Counted from the stretch's first letter, positions 43,513-52,866 are shown. The stretch is 64,000 nucleotides of DNA from Paenibacillus sp. FSL H7-0331 (GCF_001956045.1 NZ_MRTH01000008.1:261667-325666), one strand, 5' to 3'. Translations and numbers: made by a program. Notes: generated from the sequence alone by a model not told the origin.

Positions 43513-44427
43513 ATGGCGCCTACCAAAGCAGATATTAAGCTTAAGGAAGAGGTGAACAAACCGTTTCTCGGGATGTTCTTTACGTTAATGCGGCCTAAAC
43601 AGTGGACCAAAAATGTGCTCGTATTTGCGGCTTTGATCTTTTCGATTAGAATCGCCAATGTGGATATGCTGGGGCAAGCTTTCACTGGATTCATATTGTT
43701 CTGCCTCGTTTCCAGCTGCGTGTATATCCTGAATGATTATGTAGATCGTGATCGGGATCGCATGCATCCCGAGAAGAAGAACCGACCATTGGCTTCAGGT
43801 GCTTTGAATCCGCAGATGGCACTGGCAAATGGAATTGTTTTGTTGGCGGCCAGTTTTTTTGCTGCTTTTCGCTTTCATCCACCTTTTGGATTTGTACTGT
43901 TGCTGTATTTTGTCCTGAATGTTCTGTACTCGTATCGTCTTAAGCATGTGGTTATCCTTGATCTATTGATCGTGGCTTCTGGATTTGTGCTGAGGGCTGT
44001 TGGTGGGGGGCTCATCATTGGGGTTCCATTAACACCCTGGTTTCTCGTATGCACGCTTTTGCTTGCGCTTTTCTTGGCGATTAGTAAGCGAAGGCATGAA
44101 TTGGTTTTGTTGAAATCAGATAAAGGCGACCACCGCCATGTACTGGAGTATTATTCGATGGATTTACTGAATCAGATGAACGCTATTGTTACGACAGCCA
44201 CAATTATGAGTTATGCACTGTTTACCTTCACTTCCGGACATACGATCCATCTGATGTGGACGTTGATATTGGTGCTGTATGGTATTTTTCGATATTTGTA
44301 TCTGATTCATGTGGAAGGCAAGGGTGGGAAGCCGGATAAGCTCCTTTTGGAAGATAGACATATTTTAGTGACGGTTGTGCTGTATGCGATATCGGTGATG
44401 TTCATTCTGCTGGTTTTCGATAAATAA
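43513..44427 (+). CDS. UbiA-family decaprenyl-phosphate phosphoribosyltransferase homologue
   Basis: The 304-residue protein has eight or nine hydrophobic helices and starts its core with LMRPKQWTKNVLVFAALIFS, the signature of the DPPR synthase branch of UbiA (mycobacterial Rv3806c). The prenyl-diphosphate-type metal motif is N74-D75-x-x-D78-x-x-x-D82 (NDYVDRDRD), followed by HPEKKNRPLASG, which fits a phosphoribosyl diphosphate donor. The second motif reads ISKRRHELVLLKSD. The reaction would place 5-phosphoribose on a polyprenyl phosphate. AAAGGAG upstream sets the start. It leads a tight four-gene operon with an ArnE-like flippase, a PAP2 phosphatase and a GT-C protein. Confidence 0.88.
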   Translation: MAPTKADIKLKEEVNKPFLGMFFTLMRPKQWTKNVLVFAALIFSIRIANVDMLGQAFTGFILFCLVSSCVYILNDYVDRDRDRMHPEKKNRPLASGALNPQMALANGIVLLAASFFAAFRFHPPFGFVLLLYFVLNVLYSYRLKHVVILDLLIVASGFVLRAVGGGLIIGVPLTPWFLVCTLLLALFLAISKRRHELVLLKSDKGDHRHVLEYYSMDLLNQMNAIVTTATIMSYALFTFTSGHTIHLMWTLILVLYGIFRYLYLIHVEGKGGKPDKLLLEDRHILVTVVLYAISVMFILLVFDK

Positions 44428-44447
44428 ACGGCAATGGGGGAGCAGAT

Positions 44448-44804
44448 ATGAAGTACATAGAGTTGATAGCCTCCATTGTGCTGGGCGCTGTGGGACAAGT
44501 GCTGATGAAGTGGGGGATAGAATCGTTGAAGGCGGGTGACACGATTACGGTAACAGGATTTGGCTTACTTCGTGCTTGGCCTGTGGCAGCGGGCTTGGCT
44601 AGTTATGGTCTCAGCTCGATATGCTGGCTGCTTGCGTTAAGGAAGTTTCCGTTAAGCACGGCGTACCCGATGGTTAGCTTGGGTTATGTACTCGTGATGC
44701 TGATAAGTGTCTGGTTGTTTCATGAAACGATCTCGATGCAAAAATGGCTTGGAGCAGCCGTTATTTTGGCTGGCGTTGCATTGATAGCCCGTTCAGGAGG
44801 GTGA
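44448..44804 (+). CDS. ArnE-like small multidrug-resistance-type flippase
   Basis: The 118 residues form four hydrophobic helices in the SMR/EamA pattern. The stretch LRKFPLSTAYPMVSLGYVLVML closely matches ArnE/ArnF, which flip undecaprenyl-phosphate-aminoarabinose across the inner membrane. GVGQVLMKWG-type motif (here GAVGQVLMKWGIES) in helix 1 is also shared. Gaps of 20 and 5 bases to its neighbours place it in the operon. The predicted role is to flip a polyprenyl-phosphate pentose to the outer leaflet. Confidence 0.85.
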   Translation: MKYIELIASIVLGAVGQVLMKWGIESLKAGDTITVTGFGLLRAWPVAAGLASYGLSSICWLLALRKFPLSTAYPMVSLGYVLVMLISVWLFHETISMQKWLGAAVILAGVALIARSGG

Positions 44805-44809
44805 TATTG

Positions 44810-45226
44810 ATGAGCTTAGATGCAGGGTACCTGTATCCCGTTTTGCCATTTGCTGCCTGGCTGTGCTCAGGTACGCTTAAATATGTGATTAATCGTCTGC
44901 GTTATGGTGTTGATGCCAGACAGCATATCGGTAATGGAGGATTTCCAAGTACCCATACGTCGGTGATTTCCTCGATCACGCTATTCATCGGCTTTGAGCA
45001 TGGCTGGGGTACACCGTTATTCGGTTTGGCTGCAGCTATAACCTATATTGTGATGATTGATGCAGTTGGCATTCGCCGTGCTGTTGGCGAGAGTGCACGC
45101 TGGATTAATACCTTAGCGGATGGAAAGGTACATTTGCGCGAAAAGCAAGGGCATACACGTATGGAAGTAGCGGGAGGTTTGGCGGTCGGACTGCTGCTGG
45201 CATGGGCCGCTTCGAGCATGCTGTAA
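44810..45226 (+). CDS. Divergent PAP2 family phosphatase (DUF212)
   Basis: The 138-residue membrane protein matches the divergent PAP2 family: GNGGFPSTHTSVISSITLFIGFE (the P-S-x-H motif), then IVMIDAVGIRRAVGESARWIN and a last hydrophobic helix. In mycobacteria a PAP2-type protein beside UbiA (Rv3807c) is proposed to remove the 5-phosphate from decaprenyl-phosphoryl-5-phosphoribose, and the same job fits here. AGGAGGGTG before the ATG sets the start, five bases after the flippase gene stop. Confidence 0.88.
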   Translation: MSLDAGYLYPVLPFAAWLCSGTLKYVINRLRYGVDARQHIGNGGFPSTHTSVISSITLFIGFEHGWGTPLFGLAAAITYIVMIDAVGIRRAVGESARWINTLADGKVHLREKQGHTRMEVAGGLAVGLLLAWAASSML

Positions 45227-45250
45227 TTCATGTTGAAAGGTGGAAAGTAT

Positions 45251-46900
45251 ATGAAAAATCGGTTGATAGCAATAAGTATGGTTAGCGGATTGACTCTATT
45301 GACAGTAACCGTGGGTTCCTTGATCGTGCCTTCGTTATTGTTCATGCTCGGTATTTCTATAACGGCTCTACACATTTGGCCTGTTGTGGCATTGTCTGTC
45401 GGTATGGCGTGGATGGCAGCGAAGATGCTTCAGGTGGAACGACCAGGTCGTCTGTTAGGGGAGGCTTTGGCTGTTTCTATTTTATTATTCGTTGTATGCT
45501 TTTGGATTAGCGGCAGCTTTTACGATCTGTCCTATGATGGTCAAGCTTATCATCAAGAGTCGGTTATTTATTTGGCGAACGGCTGGAATCCCGTGTATGA
45601 CGAAGCATTGAATGTATCAACCGGACATTCCTTGTGGATCAATCATTATGGGCGGGCATCGGAGATCGCTTCGGCAGTCATGTATGCAGCAACCGGCTTG
45701 ATTGAGCATAGCAAGGTATTCAACCTGCTGATGATCGTTGCATCCTTCCTGCTCAGCATGTCAGCACTGCTGGCGTTGAGACCGGATCAAACTAAACGTG
45801 CTGTCATCGTTGCCGCATTGCTTGCATTGAATCCGGTAAGTGTATACCAAGTATTCAGTTATTATGTGGACGGATTGTTAGCTTCAGTTCTATTATGTTT
45901 AGTGGCTTTGGCTTGCCTGATCTTTGCCAGACCGGGATGGCTGCTGCTCAGTGCTTACTCGGCCCTGATGATTTTTGCAATGAATATTAAGTTCACTGGG
46001 ATCGCCTATGCAGGTGTATTGACGCTCGGGTTGCTGGTAGCGTTATACATGAGTGAGCAGTTCGGGCGTTTGAAGCAGATGTTTATGATAGCAGCAGTGG
46101 GTGGATTGATTGGTATGTTTCTCATTGGGTATAACCCCTATGTCACTAATACCCTTGCGAAGGGGAATCCGTTCTATCCGTTGGCGGGTGCAGGGGCTGT
46201 CGATGTGATCGAGGACTTCATTCCACGAAACCTGGAGTCGATGAATCGATTTGAGCAGGCCGTGAATTCTAATTTTTCCGTCATGGCGGGTAATACCTCG
46301 GAGAAGACCCCTACTCAGATCAAACTGCCATTTACGTTCACAGAGCGCGAGTTGATTGCCTTGAGTGCACCGGACGCGGCGGTTTCTGGCTTTGGTCCGT
46401 TATTCAGTGGTGTGCTGCTGCTCTCTCTCATTCTGCTGGCACTTGGCTTTCACTATCGTAAAGGGGCGGCTATGGCTGCTATTGGGTTGATCGTGATACT
46501 AGCCATCTCGGCCTTTGTTAATCCGGTTGCCTGGTGGGCTCGCTACGTACCGCAGTTTTGGATCATTCCGCTCATTTGTGTGTGGCTTGGCTTCAGTATT
46601 AAAGGAAATCGAGTTGTAACGGGGGCAAGCTGGCTCTTAATAGCGGTTATTTCGATCAATACGGTAATCGTAGGCAGTACCTATACGTATTATCAATATA
46701 CGTGGAACCAGACGCTGCGCGAGCAGCTCTCAGAAATACAATCGGCCCAGCTGCCCGTTAAGGCAGATTTTACGTACAGCTGGTCCAATCGGGAAAGGCT
46801 CACCAAGCTCGGTATCGCGTTCGTAGAGGAACGCCCTCTGAAATGCGAGGACAAGCTGACTTTGACTCACTCAGGAACATCGATTTGCATGCATCCGTAA
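45251..46900 (+). CDS. GT-C-like integral membrane glycosyltransferase candidate
   Basis: The 549-residue protein has about 11-13 hydrophobic helices and a short polar C-terminus with two cysteines. The first long extracytoplasmic loop contains an acidic motif (DLSYDGQAYHQE), the expected place for the GT-C catalytic aspartate, followed by LANGWNPVYDE. This is the layout of lipid-phosphate-sugar-dependent transferases such as ArnT and PMT, though no family signature beyond the layout is certain. AAAGGTGG seven bases before this ATG favours it over the ATG at 45230. As last gene of the operon it would transfer the pentose to an external acceptor; the acceptor is unknown. Confidence 0.72.
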   Translation: MKNRLIAISMVSGLTLLTVTVGSLIVPSLLFMLGISITALHIWPVVALSVGMAWMAAKMLQVERPGRLLGEALAVSILLFVVCFWISGSFYDLSYDGQAYHQESVIYLANGWNPVYDEALNVSTGHSLWINHYGRASEIASAVMYAATGLIEHSKVFNLLMIVASFLLSMSALLALRPDQTKRAVIVAALLALNPVSVYQVFSYYVDGLLASVLLCLVALACLIFARPGWLLLSAYSALMIFAMNIKFTGIAYAGVLTLGLLVALYMSEQFGRLKQMFMIAAVGGLIGMFLIGYNPYVTNTLAKGNPFYPLAGAGAVDVIEDFIPRNLESMNRFEQAVNSNFSVMAGNTSEKTPTQIKLPFTFTERELIALSAPDAAVSGFGPLFSGVLLLSLILLALGFHYRKGAAMAAIGLIVILAISAFVNPVAWWARYVPQFWIIPLICVWLGFSIKGNRVVTGASWLLIAVISINTVIVGSTYTYYQYTWNQTLREQLSEIQSAQLPVKADFTYSWSNRERLTKLGIAFVEERPLKCEDKLTLTHSGTSICMHP

Positions 46901-46933
46901 TTCAAAAATAACGGTACATTATGGATCAAACGA

Positions 46934-47842
46934 CTAAGGCTTCAGGTTTTTCCAGCCCGTGTAATCATGTACGGCTATACCGGCGTAAGATGCATGGCCC
47001 TTCAATGAATCATCAATTAAGGTTAATTGTTGATTCAGTACTGCCCGACCCTCTTCGTAAAAGGAAACAAAAGCAGCCTCGGAAGAGGGATTGGTTTCGA
47101 CACCGACAAAAACCTTTTTACCAAGCTGGTCAGCTAAAGCCAGATCGTCAGCAGTAATCTCTATAAGAGCTTCAGCCTGGTCCCGGTAGGACATCAGCGT
47201 GACTTCATCGAGCATACCGATGAATTTCGCATTCAACCTGATACTGCTCTCATCAGGAATCGATATTTCATGAAGCCAAAAGGGCAGGGAGGCACTGACG
47301 GTTAAAGTGGAATCGTGTTTGACTTCGTTCGTAAATAAAGTCATCGCTGTGATCCAACTGCTTACCGTCACATCCCGCTCATTATGCCATTCCGGAAGCA
47401 CGTAAGGTTCAATGTCGACCTGAATCCCGCTAAATCGTTCATTCTCTAGAACGCTGGCATTATAGTCTTTCACCCATTTAACCATGCTGACGATATACTG
47501 CTGCTGATCGGAGCGAATCCAGTTCGGGGCACCGTCCAAGGCGTGAATTTGAATACCTGCTTGTACAGCTTCCTGGATAAAGGCGCGATAGGTGTTCTTG
47601 GCGACATCCGGATTCACTTGTACATAAATGCGGCCAATCGACTGCTCCTTTGCAAACTGGAGAACAGCCTGCCGATTCTCCAAGGTACTGATCAATGAGG
47701 TATCCCACAGCCAGGTTGCTTTCATGGGATTGGGACGCGGCGATGCAGCATCACAAGCTGTAGAGACCACGCTCAAGAGCAATACCGTAACGATTATATA
47801 ATTGATTACAATACGGGAACTGCTTCGGTTGATGAATATCAA
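46934..47842 (-). CDS. Secreted TIM-barrel-like protein
   Basis: From the TTG at 47842, seven bases after AAGGAG, the product is about 302 residues. It has an export signal (NRSSSRIVINYIIVTVLLL then VVSTAC), probably a lipoprotein or type I signal; the lipobox is degenerate. The mature part starts MKATWLWDTSLI and contains alternating strands and helices such as IGRIYVQVNPD, FSGIQVDIEPYVLPEW and DEVTLMSYRD, consistent with a glycosidase-like TIM barrel with the VDIEP carboxylates at the centre. ATG codons upstream in the same frame have no suitable site. It is convergent with the GT-C gene, 33 bases apart. No named family is certain. Confidence 0.7.
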   Translation of the reverse strand: MIFINRSSSRIVINYIIVTVLLLSVVSTACDAASPRPNPMKATWLWDTSLISTLENRQAVLQFAKEQSIGRIYVQVNPDVAKNTYRAFIQEAVQAGIQIHALDGAPNWIRSDQQQYIVSMVKWVKDYNASVLENERFSGIQVDIEPYVLPEWHNERDVTVSSWITAMTLFTNEVKHDSTLTVSASLPFWLHEISIPDESSIRLNAKFIGMLDEVTLMSYRDQAEALIEITADDLALADQLGKKVFVGVETNPSSEAAFVSFYEEGRAVLNQQLTLIDDSLKGHASYAGIAVHDYTGWKNLKP

Positions 47843-48008
47843 ACTCATTCTCCTTCGATTCATAGTTGTCCACATCAATCTGTCAGTCGTATCGAAGCTA
47901 ATAGATGACATCTATTTCCTATTTCTTACAATACCCTCTTATTATAGTTGACTCTCGGATTGGCTTAAATAGTTCTTGTTGCGCAACTTTCGACAAAATT
48001 TGCATGAA

Positions 48009-49823
48009 TCATAAGTCCTGTAACCCATGCTTGTCGCTTTGTGGCTTGAACCAGATGTTCTTGAACTGTACCCAATCGAGGGAATCGAGCGTGATCCCTT
48101 TTACGGAAGAATGAAAGGCTGTTTTAAGTCTTTTAAAATAAAGCAGTTGCAGTACATGCTCATCATGCAGGCGCCGTTCGATGCTGTGCAGCAAGCCTGC
48201 CCGTCCGTCACGCTGCGGTTCGCGAAGCGCGGCTTGTATGAATTGCTCGACGGCAGCCTTGCAGTTGGGTTCCAAATGATGCTGCATACTCTTGTACAAG
48301 TCGATCAGACGCAGCTCGGCATCATTGTCGAGCATAATGGAGAACAGTAATAGATCAGCCTGCAGGCGCCGTTCCCCCTTGAACTCCTCAACAGGAAGCA
48401 GTACCACTTCAATGTTTAAGCCTGCCTCACGCAGCAGGATTTGCACAAGCAAGGCATCCCGCTCGTAATGAGGGATTGTGCATAATACAATACGTTCCCC
48501 AACATATCCCGACTTTTTGATTTTTTCCCGTACCTGCTCAAGCTCCGTCTCGGCAAGGTGTACAGGTGTATGGCGGATGAAGCTGTCAGCCGCATAGATC
48601 GCATCGCCGTCAATCAGCTTCAGCAGCTTGGCTTGATCGAATGCATCGTACACCGCCTCCCGAATCGCGGGGTCCTTCAGAGGACCCTGCTTCAATAGAT
48701 TGAAGGTAACGAATTTGCAGGTTGTGCCCTGCTGCTGTACCTGCAGATAATCGCTTTCCTTCGTATCCGGCATCTGATAATTATGAATAATTTGAAAGCT
48801 CTCCAATGTGCGGAGCTGATCCTTCTGCTGTTCCTGCATATCTGGTACATGCCACAGCTCAACCCGATCCAAATGCGCTCTACCCTGAAAATAATCGGGG
48901 AAGGCATCGAGAATCGACATCGACGCATCATGAAAGGTGAGCTTGAATGGCCCTGTACCCATAGGAGCAAGTGCAAATGCGGATTCTCCTTCACGATAGG
49001 AATCCGATGGAATAATGGCAGCCCGGTTCGTACTCATAAATTGCGGGAACAGCTCATTAGGCTCAGTTAAATGAATCGTTATCGTCAAGGGATCTATAAT
49101 CTCGATCCGTTCAATTTGTTGAAATACCCAGCGGTATAACGAACGTGCGGAAGACTGCTTTAACCGCTCCAGCGTGAATTGAATATCCTCGGCAGCCAAC
49201 TCCTTGCCGTGATGAAAGCGAACACCTTTGCGCACATAAAAAGTCCATGCGGTTCTTGCTTTGTTGGCTTCCCAGGCATGAGCCAAATGTGGCTCGACCG
49301 TTTGCGTCAGTCGATTGTAGCTTACCAGGCTGTCGAACAGCTGGTTGACCAAATGAGACTCAGCCGAAAAGTTCGTAAAAGCAGGGTCCAGCGTCTGGAT
49401 CGGTTGAGTCAACGGAAACCGCAGCGTATCAAACCTTTTGCTGTCTCGCAGCTCACTGCTGTAACCGAAGTAGCCGTTTAACCAGCTGTGAAAGTTCGCC
49501 TTTAGCGAATCGGGTATTGAGGAAATGTTCATTTGCTCCAAAGCGCCACGAAGGTCCTTGCGCTCGACCAGCTCTTTGGCCAAGAGCAGCACGACCTCTT
49601 CCACAGGCGTCAGAAACTGTAACAACGAGCGGTTGCCCCGGCCTTTTCTTGGCGTCCATTGCAACCAGCCCTGCTTGTCCATCTTTTGCATAATCATCGT
49701 TACATTCCGATGCGTACAATCTAGGATGGCGGCTATTTCATCTAACATGATCTCCTGCTCCTGATGCTCTTGCGCATAGGGCAGCTTTTCCCGCAAACGT
49801 ACATAATGGCTGGCCAGCTTCAT
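48009..49823 (-). CDS. SgrR-type regulator (HTH plus solute-binding domain)
   Basis: The 604 residues combine an N-terminal helix-turn-helix of the SgrR_N type (LDEIAAILDCTHRNVTMIMQKMDKQGWLQWTPRKGRGN) with a large C-terminal domain related to periplasmic peptide-binding SBP_bac_5 proteins (PLTQPIQTLDPAF, WTFYVRKGVRFHHGKELAAEDI, GTGPFKLTFHD). No signal peptide, so it acts in the cytoplasm as a ligand-sensing regulator. In enterics SgrR answers sugar-phosphate stress. GAGGTGAT before the ATG sets the start. No transporter gene is adjacent, so its target is unknown. Confidence 0.9.
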   Translation of the reverse strand: MKLASHYVRLREKLPYAQEHQEQEIMLDEIAAILDCTHRNVTMIMQKMDKQGWLQWTPRKGRGNRSLLQFLTPVEEVVLLLAKELVERKDLRGALEQMNISSIPDSLKANFHSWLNGYFGYSSELRDSKRFDTLRFPLTQPIQTLDPAFTNFSAESHLVNQLFDSLVSYNRLTQTVEPHLAHAWEANKARTAWTFYVRKGVRFHHGKELAAEDIQFTLERLKQSSARSLYRWVFQQIERIEIIDPLTITIHLTEPNELFPQFMSTNRAAIIPSDSYREGESAFALAPMGTGPFKLTFHDASMSILDAFPDYFQGRAHLDRVELWHVPDMQEQQKDQLRTLESFQIIHNYQMPDTKESDYLQVQQQGTTCKFVTFNLLKQGPLKDPAIREAVYDAFDQAKLLKLIDGDAIYAADSFIRHTPVHLAETELEQVREKIKKSGYVGERIVLCTIPHYERDALLVQILLREAGLNIEVVLLPVEEFKGERRLQADLLLFSIMLDNDAELRLIDLYKSMQHHLEPNCKAAVEQFIQAALREPQRDGRAGLLHSIERRLHDEHVLQLLYFKRLKTAFHSSVKGITLDSLDWVQFKNIWFKPQSDKHGLQDL

Positions 49824-50015
49824 GCTATCACCTCAATCTGTGAATACGGAGTGTTATCCGCCCTGTAAGGGCAATCCTGGGTAGGACTTAAGCATAACCG
49901 AACCTGAGCTGGAAAAACAGGAAATTTCCATTTGGAAAGTTGCCCTTTTTATTCCTGTTTTTTTGTCTACAATAGAATTATGCTCACGGACTGGGCTATT
50001 AATGGAGGGATAACA

Positions 50016-50474
50016 ATGATAAAAAGCATGCGAACCACAGAAGGCTTTACTTTACACATGCAGTGGATTGAGCAATTTGTGAAGGAGGCGGAGCAAGCTT
50101 TGGAATTGGAAAATGTGAGGACGACCGCGCAGACTGTACTGTTCTATGCAGGTATGCACGTACAAATAGAAAAACAACAAGCCGCCGCTTCACAAGACCA
50201 CCAGCTGAACGGTAGTCATCAAGCGGGATCATCACAGACAGAAACGACCAACGATTGGCTGCTCGCTCCAGAAGAGGAGGTCGTGAAGGCAGCTCTTGAG
50301 ATCACCGCGGAATCGTTTCATCCACTGCTCAAGCTGTCTCTTCAAACAGTAATAGAAGATGAAGAGAGACTACTGACCCTCGAAGAACGCACCTATATCC
50401 ATTCCTATGCAAGTAGGTATATTAGTCAAATTAAAGAGAAGGTTAACCAGTTCGGAACCTATTGGCTGCATTAA
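50016..50474 (+). CDS. Small acidic protein of unknown function
   Basis: The 152 residues are mostly helical and acidic, with a low-complexity Gln/Ser/Thr stretch (about 55-80) between two helical halves. No signal peptide, membrane segment or known motif is recognised. GGAGGG seven bases before the ATG sets the start; an open frame to 49932 upstream lacks a site. It lies 26 bases upstream of a DUF4153/DUF4173 membrane protein gene and is probably co-transcribed, so the two may work together. Confidence 0.65.
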   Translation: MIKSMRTTEGFTLHMQWIEQFVKEAEQALELENVRTTAQTVLFYAGMHVQIEKQQAAASQDHQLNGSHQAGSSQTETTNDWLLAPEEEVVKAALEITAESFHPLLKLSLQTVIEDEERLLTLEERTYIHSYASRYISQIKEKVNQFGTYWLH

Positions 50475-50500
50475 AATAGAAAGTCGGAGGTATAAAGTCT

Positions 50501-52105
50501 ATGCTGGTACTCGACGAACAACAAAGCAAACAGCAAACCATGCTGCTCATAGGTGCTCTTGTATGCGGTTGTGTTCATCATCTCTTGTTCTATGATCAAG
50601 CATGGGGTGTTTCCTATCCATTGTTTATCGCTGTTTTTTATATTTATTTTTATTGGGCTTTGAAGGAGAGGATCGCGCTGCGTCTGGATGCTTCATTTAT
50701 GCTGCTCATCCCGATAGCCTTACTATCCTTAACGTATGCGGTTTTTTCAAATACACTGTTCATGGTGCTGAATGCATTTGCGATTCCTTGCCTGATCTTT
50801 GTGCATACCATATGGACGCTGCGGCGGCCTGCAATTCGCTGGTACGATGTGAGTATGGTGCTCGCTGTTCTGGAGCAGATGTTCGGACATACGATGCGCT
50901 ATATCCCGCGGCCTGCTGTCGTAGTAATCAGAAGCATCAAGGAAAGAATTCAAACAGGGCGTTCTCAGCGTATGTGGAAAATACTGATCGGCATTGTCAT
51001 TTCACTGCCAATGGTTCTGCTTGTCGGATCGCTGCTTGCTTCCGCGGATACGATGTTCGATCGTATGCTTTCTCAGCTTCCGGAGCTTGTGGGTGATATG
51101 CATCCAGGTGAAACGATATTCAGGTTGATCTGGATCGGTTTCGTAACTAGCGGGCTATTCGCTTATGTGTGGGGTATGCTGTACCCATTGAAGAGGAGGC
51201 ACAGACCGGAGGAGGAGATGTGGGGGAATCAGGCTCAAGCATCACTTGGCAATGCAGATCCCTCTGAATTTGGGCCGTCTTATGCTAACGTGCCTGCTGT
51301 TCCCAGAAAAAAAGTTGGTCTGGACGCTACAGTAACCATAACGATCCTGCTGATTTTGAACACGATGTATGTGTTGTTTGCAGTCGTGCAGTTTTCTTAT
51401 TTTTTTGGAGGGGGCATGACTGCGCTGCCTTCGGAAATGACTTATGCTGACTACGCTCATCGCGGTTTTGCTGAGCTGATTGTAGTCACGGTTATTAATT
51501 TTACGCTGCTGATGATCACGCTGCACGGGACGGATCGTGCTGTACGATCGAATGACATATTCCTTCGAGTGCTTTTGGCTGTATTGATCGGCTGCACAGG
51601 TGTTATGCTTTGCTCGGCATTTTTGCGGATGCTGATGTATGAGGAGGCGTATGGTTTTTCGGAGACACGTTTATTGGTCGATGTATTTATCATCTTCCTA
51701 TCAGTGCTGTTTACGATTGCTTTGGTAAAGCTGTGGAAGGATCGCCTCCAGCTGATGAAGCCTTATGCGATTCTGGCGTTAGCTGCGTATTTGATCGTTA
51801 ACTATATGCAGGTGGATGCGATCGTAGCTTCCAACAATATCAAACGCTTTGAAGCCTTCGGCAGTATCGATACGGAATATTTGGGTTCCCTCAGCTTTGA
51901 GGTCGTGCCCTATCTCTTAGAATTGAAGAAGAAGCATCCAGAGCTGGAAGGAACGGATAAAGCGATCCAGCTCATGAAAAGACGCCTTCCGCTTCACGGA
52001 GAGACGTCGTGGGTTTCTTTCAATTTATCGATGTGGAAGGCTGGCAAAGCGCTGCAGGCTATCCCATTGGAACCGTTGGAATCACTGGAGTACTATTCGA
52101 GATAG
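50501..52105 (+). CDS. DUF4153/DUF4173 family membrane protein
   Basis: The 534 residues contain about 12 hydrophobic helices and a C-terminal cytoplasmic or external tail of about 70 residues (LELKKKHPELEGTDKAIQLMKRRLP). The segment VLLVGSLLASADTMFDRMLSQL followed by a long polar loop and ATVTITILLILNTMYVLFAVVQFSYFFGG matches the pattern of DUF4173 proteins, which are of unknown function. GGAGG 11 bases upstream sets the start. It follows the small acidic protein gene and ends 11 bases from the convergent HAD gene. Confidence 0.78.
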   Translation: MLVLDEQQSKQQTMLLIGALVCGCVHHLLFYDQAWGVSYPLFIAVFYIYFYWALKERIALRLDASFMLLIPIALLSLTYAVFSNTLFMVLNAFAIPCLIFVHTIWTLRRPAIRWYDVSMVLAVLEQMFGHTMRYIPRPAVVVIRSIKERIQTGRSQRMWKILIGIVISLPMVLLVGSLLASADTMFDRMLSQLPELVGDMHPGETIFRLIWIGFVTSGLFAYVWGMLYPLKRRHRPEEEMWGNQAQASLGNADPSEFGPSYANVPAVPRKKVGLDATVTITILLILNTMYVLFAVVQFSYFFGGGMTALPSEMTYADYAHRGFAELIVVTVINFTLLMITLHGTDRAVRSNDIFLRVLLAVLIGCTGVMLCSAFLRMLMYEEAYGFSETRLLVDVFIIFLSVLFTIALVKLWKDRLQLMKPYAILALAAYLIVNYMQVDAIVASNNIKRFEAFGSIDTEYLGSLSFEVVPYLLELKKKHPELEGTDKAIQLMKRRLPLHGETSWVSFNLSMWKAGKALQAIPLEPLESLEYYSR

Positions 52106-52116
52106 TCCAATTAAGC

Positions 52117-52866
52117 TTACATATCGGATGAAGTCGAAGATAGGTAGCTGCGGATTGCTTCCGGAATTTCATATAGTGAGGCTAGTGTTAAGAAAGCACC
52201 TTGAGGCTCCGTGTCAATATCGACTTGATTATAGATCCATTCCTGTAGAGCAGGCATAAATATCGTGTTTAGGCCTGCTTTCAGAGCGGGGGTAACATCA
52301 GTGCGAAGCGAGTTACCGATCATCCAGGTCGATTTGCGCTCAAACTGCTGCTCGGTAATCAGCTGCTCCAGATATTCGTCTGTTTTGTGGCGGGTGACAT
52401 GAATATTACTGCCAAAAAAACGTTCCAAATCGGCTTCCGTTACTTTGCGCATCTGAATCATTCTGTCGCCGCCCGTATACAGATGAAGCTCGTGTCCTTC
52501 AGTCTCCAACTGGATTAGCGTCTCTTTCATCCCTGGATAAGGCTCAATACTATGCCCATATACGGTTCTTCCAATTTCCGTCAATCGGGCAATTTCATCG
52601 GAATTTTTCGGTCGGCCGGTTAAGTCAGAGAAATAGTCATAGGTTTCAACGAATGACTCGGGAAAATGATTAGGATCAAAGCCAAGCCGCATCACACGAT
52701 CCAGATCAGCCTCAGCCTGCTTTTTTTTGATTTCCTCGACAGGAACATGGTAGGTATGAAAAAACATCTCCATTAAATCCGCGAATTGCTCAACTACCAG
52801 ATCAAAATATTTGTTGCAGTGAATTAATGTATCGTCCAGATCAAATAAAATCGTTTGCTTTATCAT
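52117..52866 (-). CDS. HAD family hydrolase
   Basis: The 249-residue cytoplasmic protein has HAD motif I with nucleophile Asp9 and Asp11 (LFDLDDTLI), motif II around LHLYTGGDR, the basic motif III lysine in RHKTDEYLE, and motif IV in MIGNSLRTDVTPALKAG. A four-helix cap lies between motifs I and II, so this is a subclass I phosphatase, similar to YjjG or pyrophosphatase-like enzymes. GGAGAC upstream sets the start. The substrate is unknown. It follows the ger operon on the same strand after 128 bases. Confidence 0.88.
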   Translation of the reverse strand: MIKQTILFDLDDTLIHCNKYFDLVVEQFADLMEMFFHTYHVPVEEIKKKQAEADLDRVMRLGFDPNHFPESFVETYDYFSDLTGRPKNSDEIARLTEIGRTVYGHSIEPYPGMKETLIQLETEGHELHLYTGGDRMIQMRKVTEADLERFFGSNIHVTRHKTDEYLEQLITEQQFERKSTWMIGNSLRTDVTPALKAGLNTIFMPALQEWIYNQVDIDTEPQGAFLTLASLYEIPEAIRSYLSSTSSDM

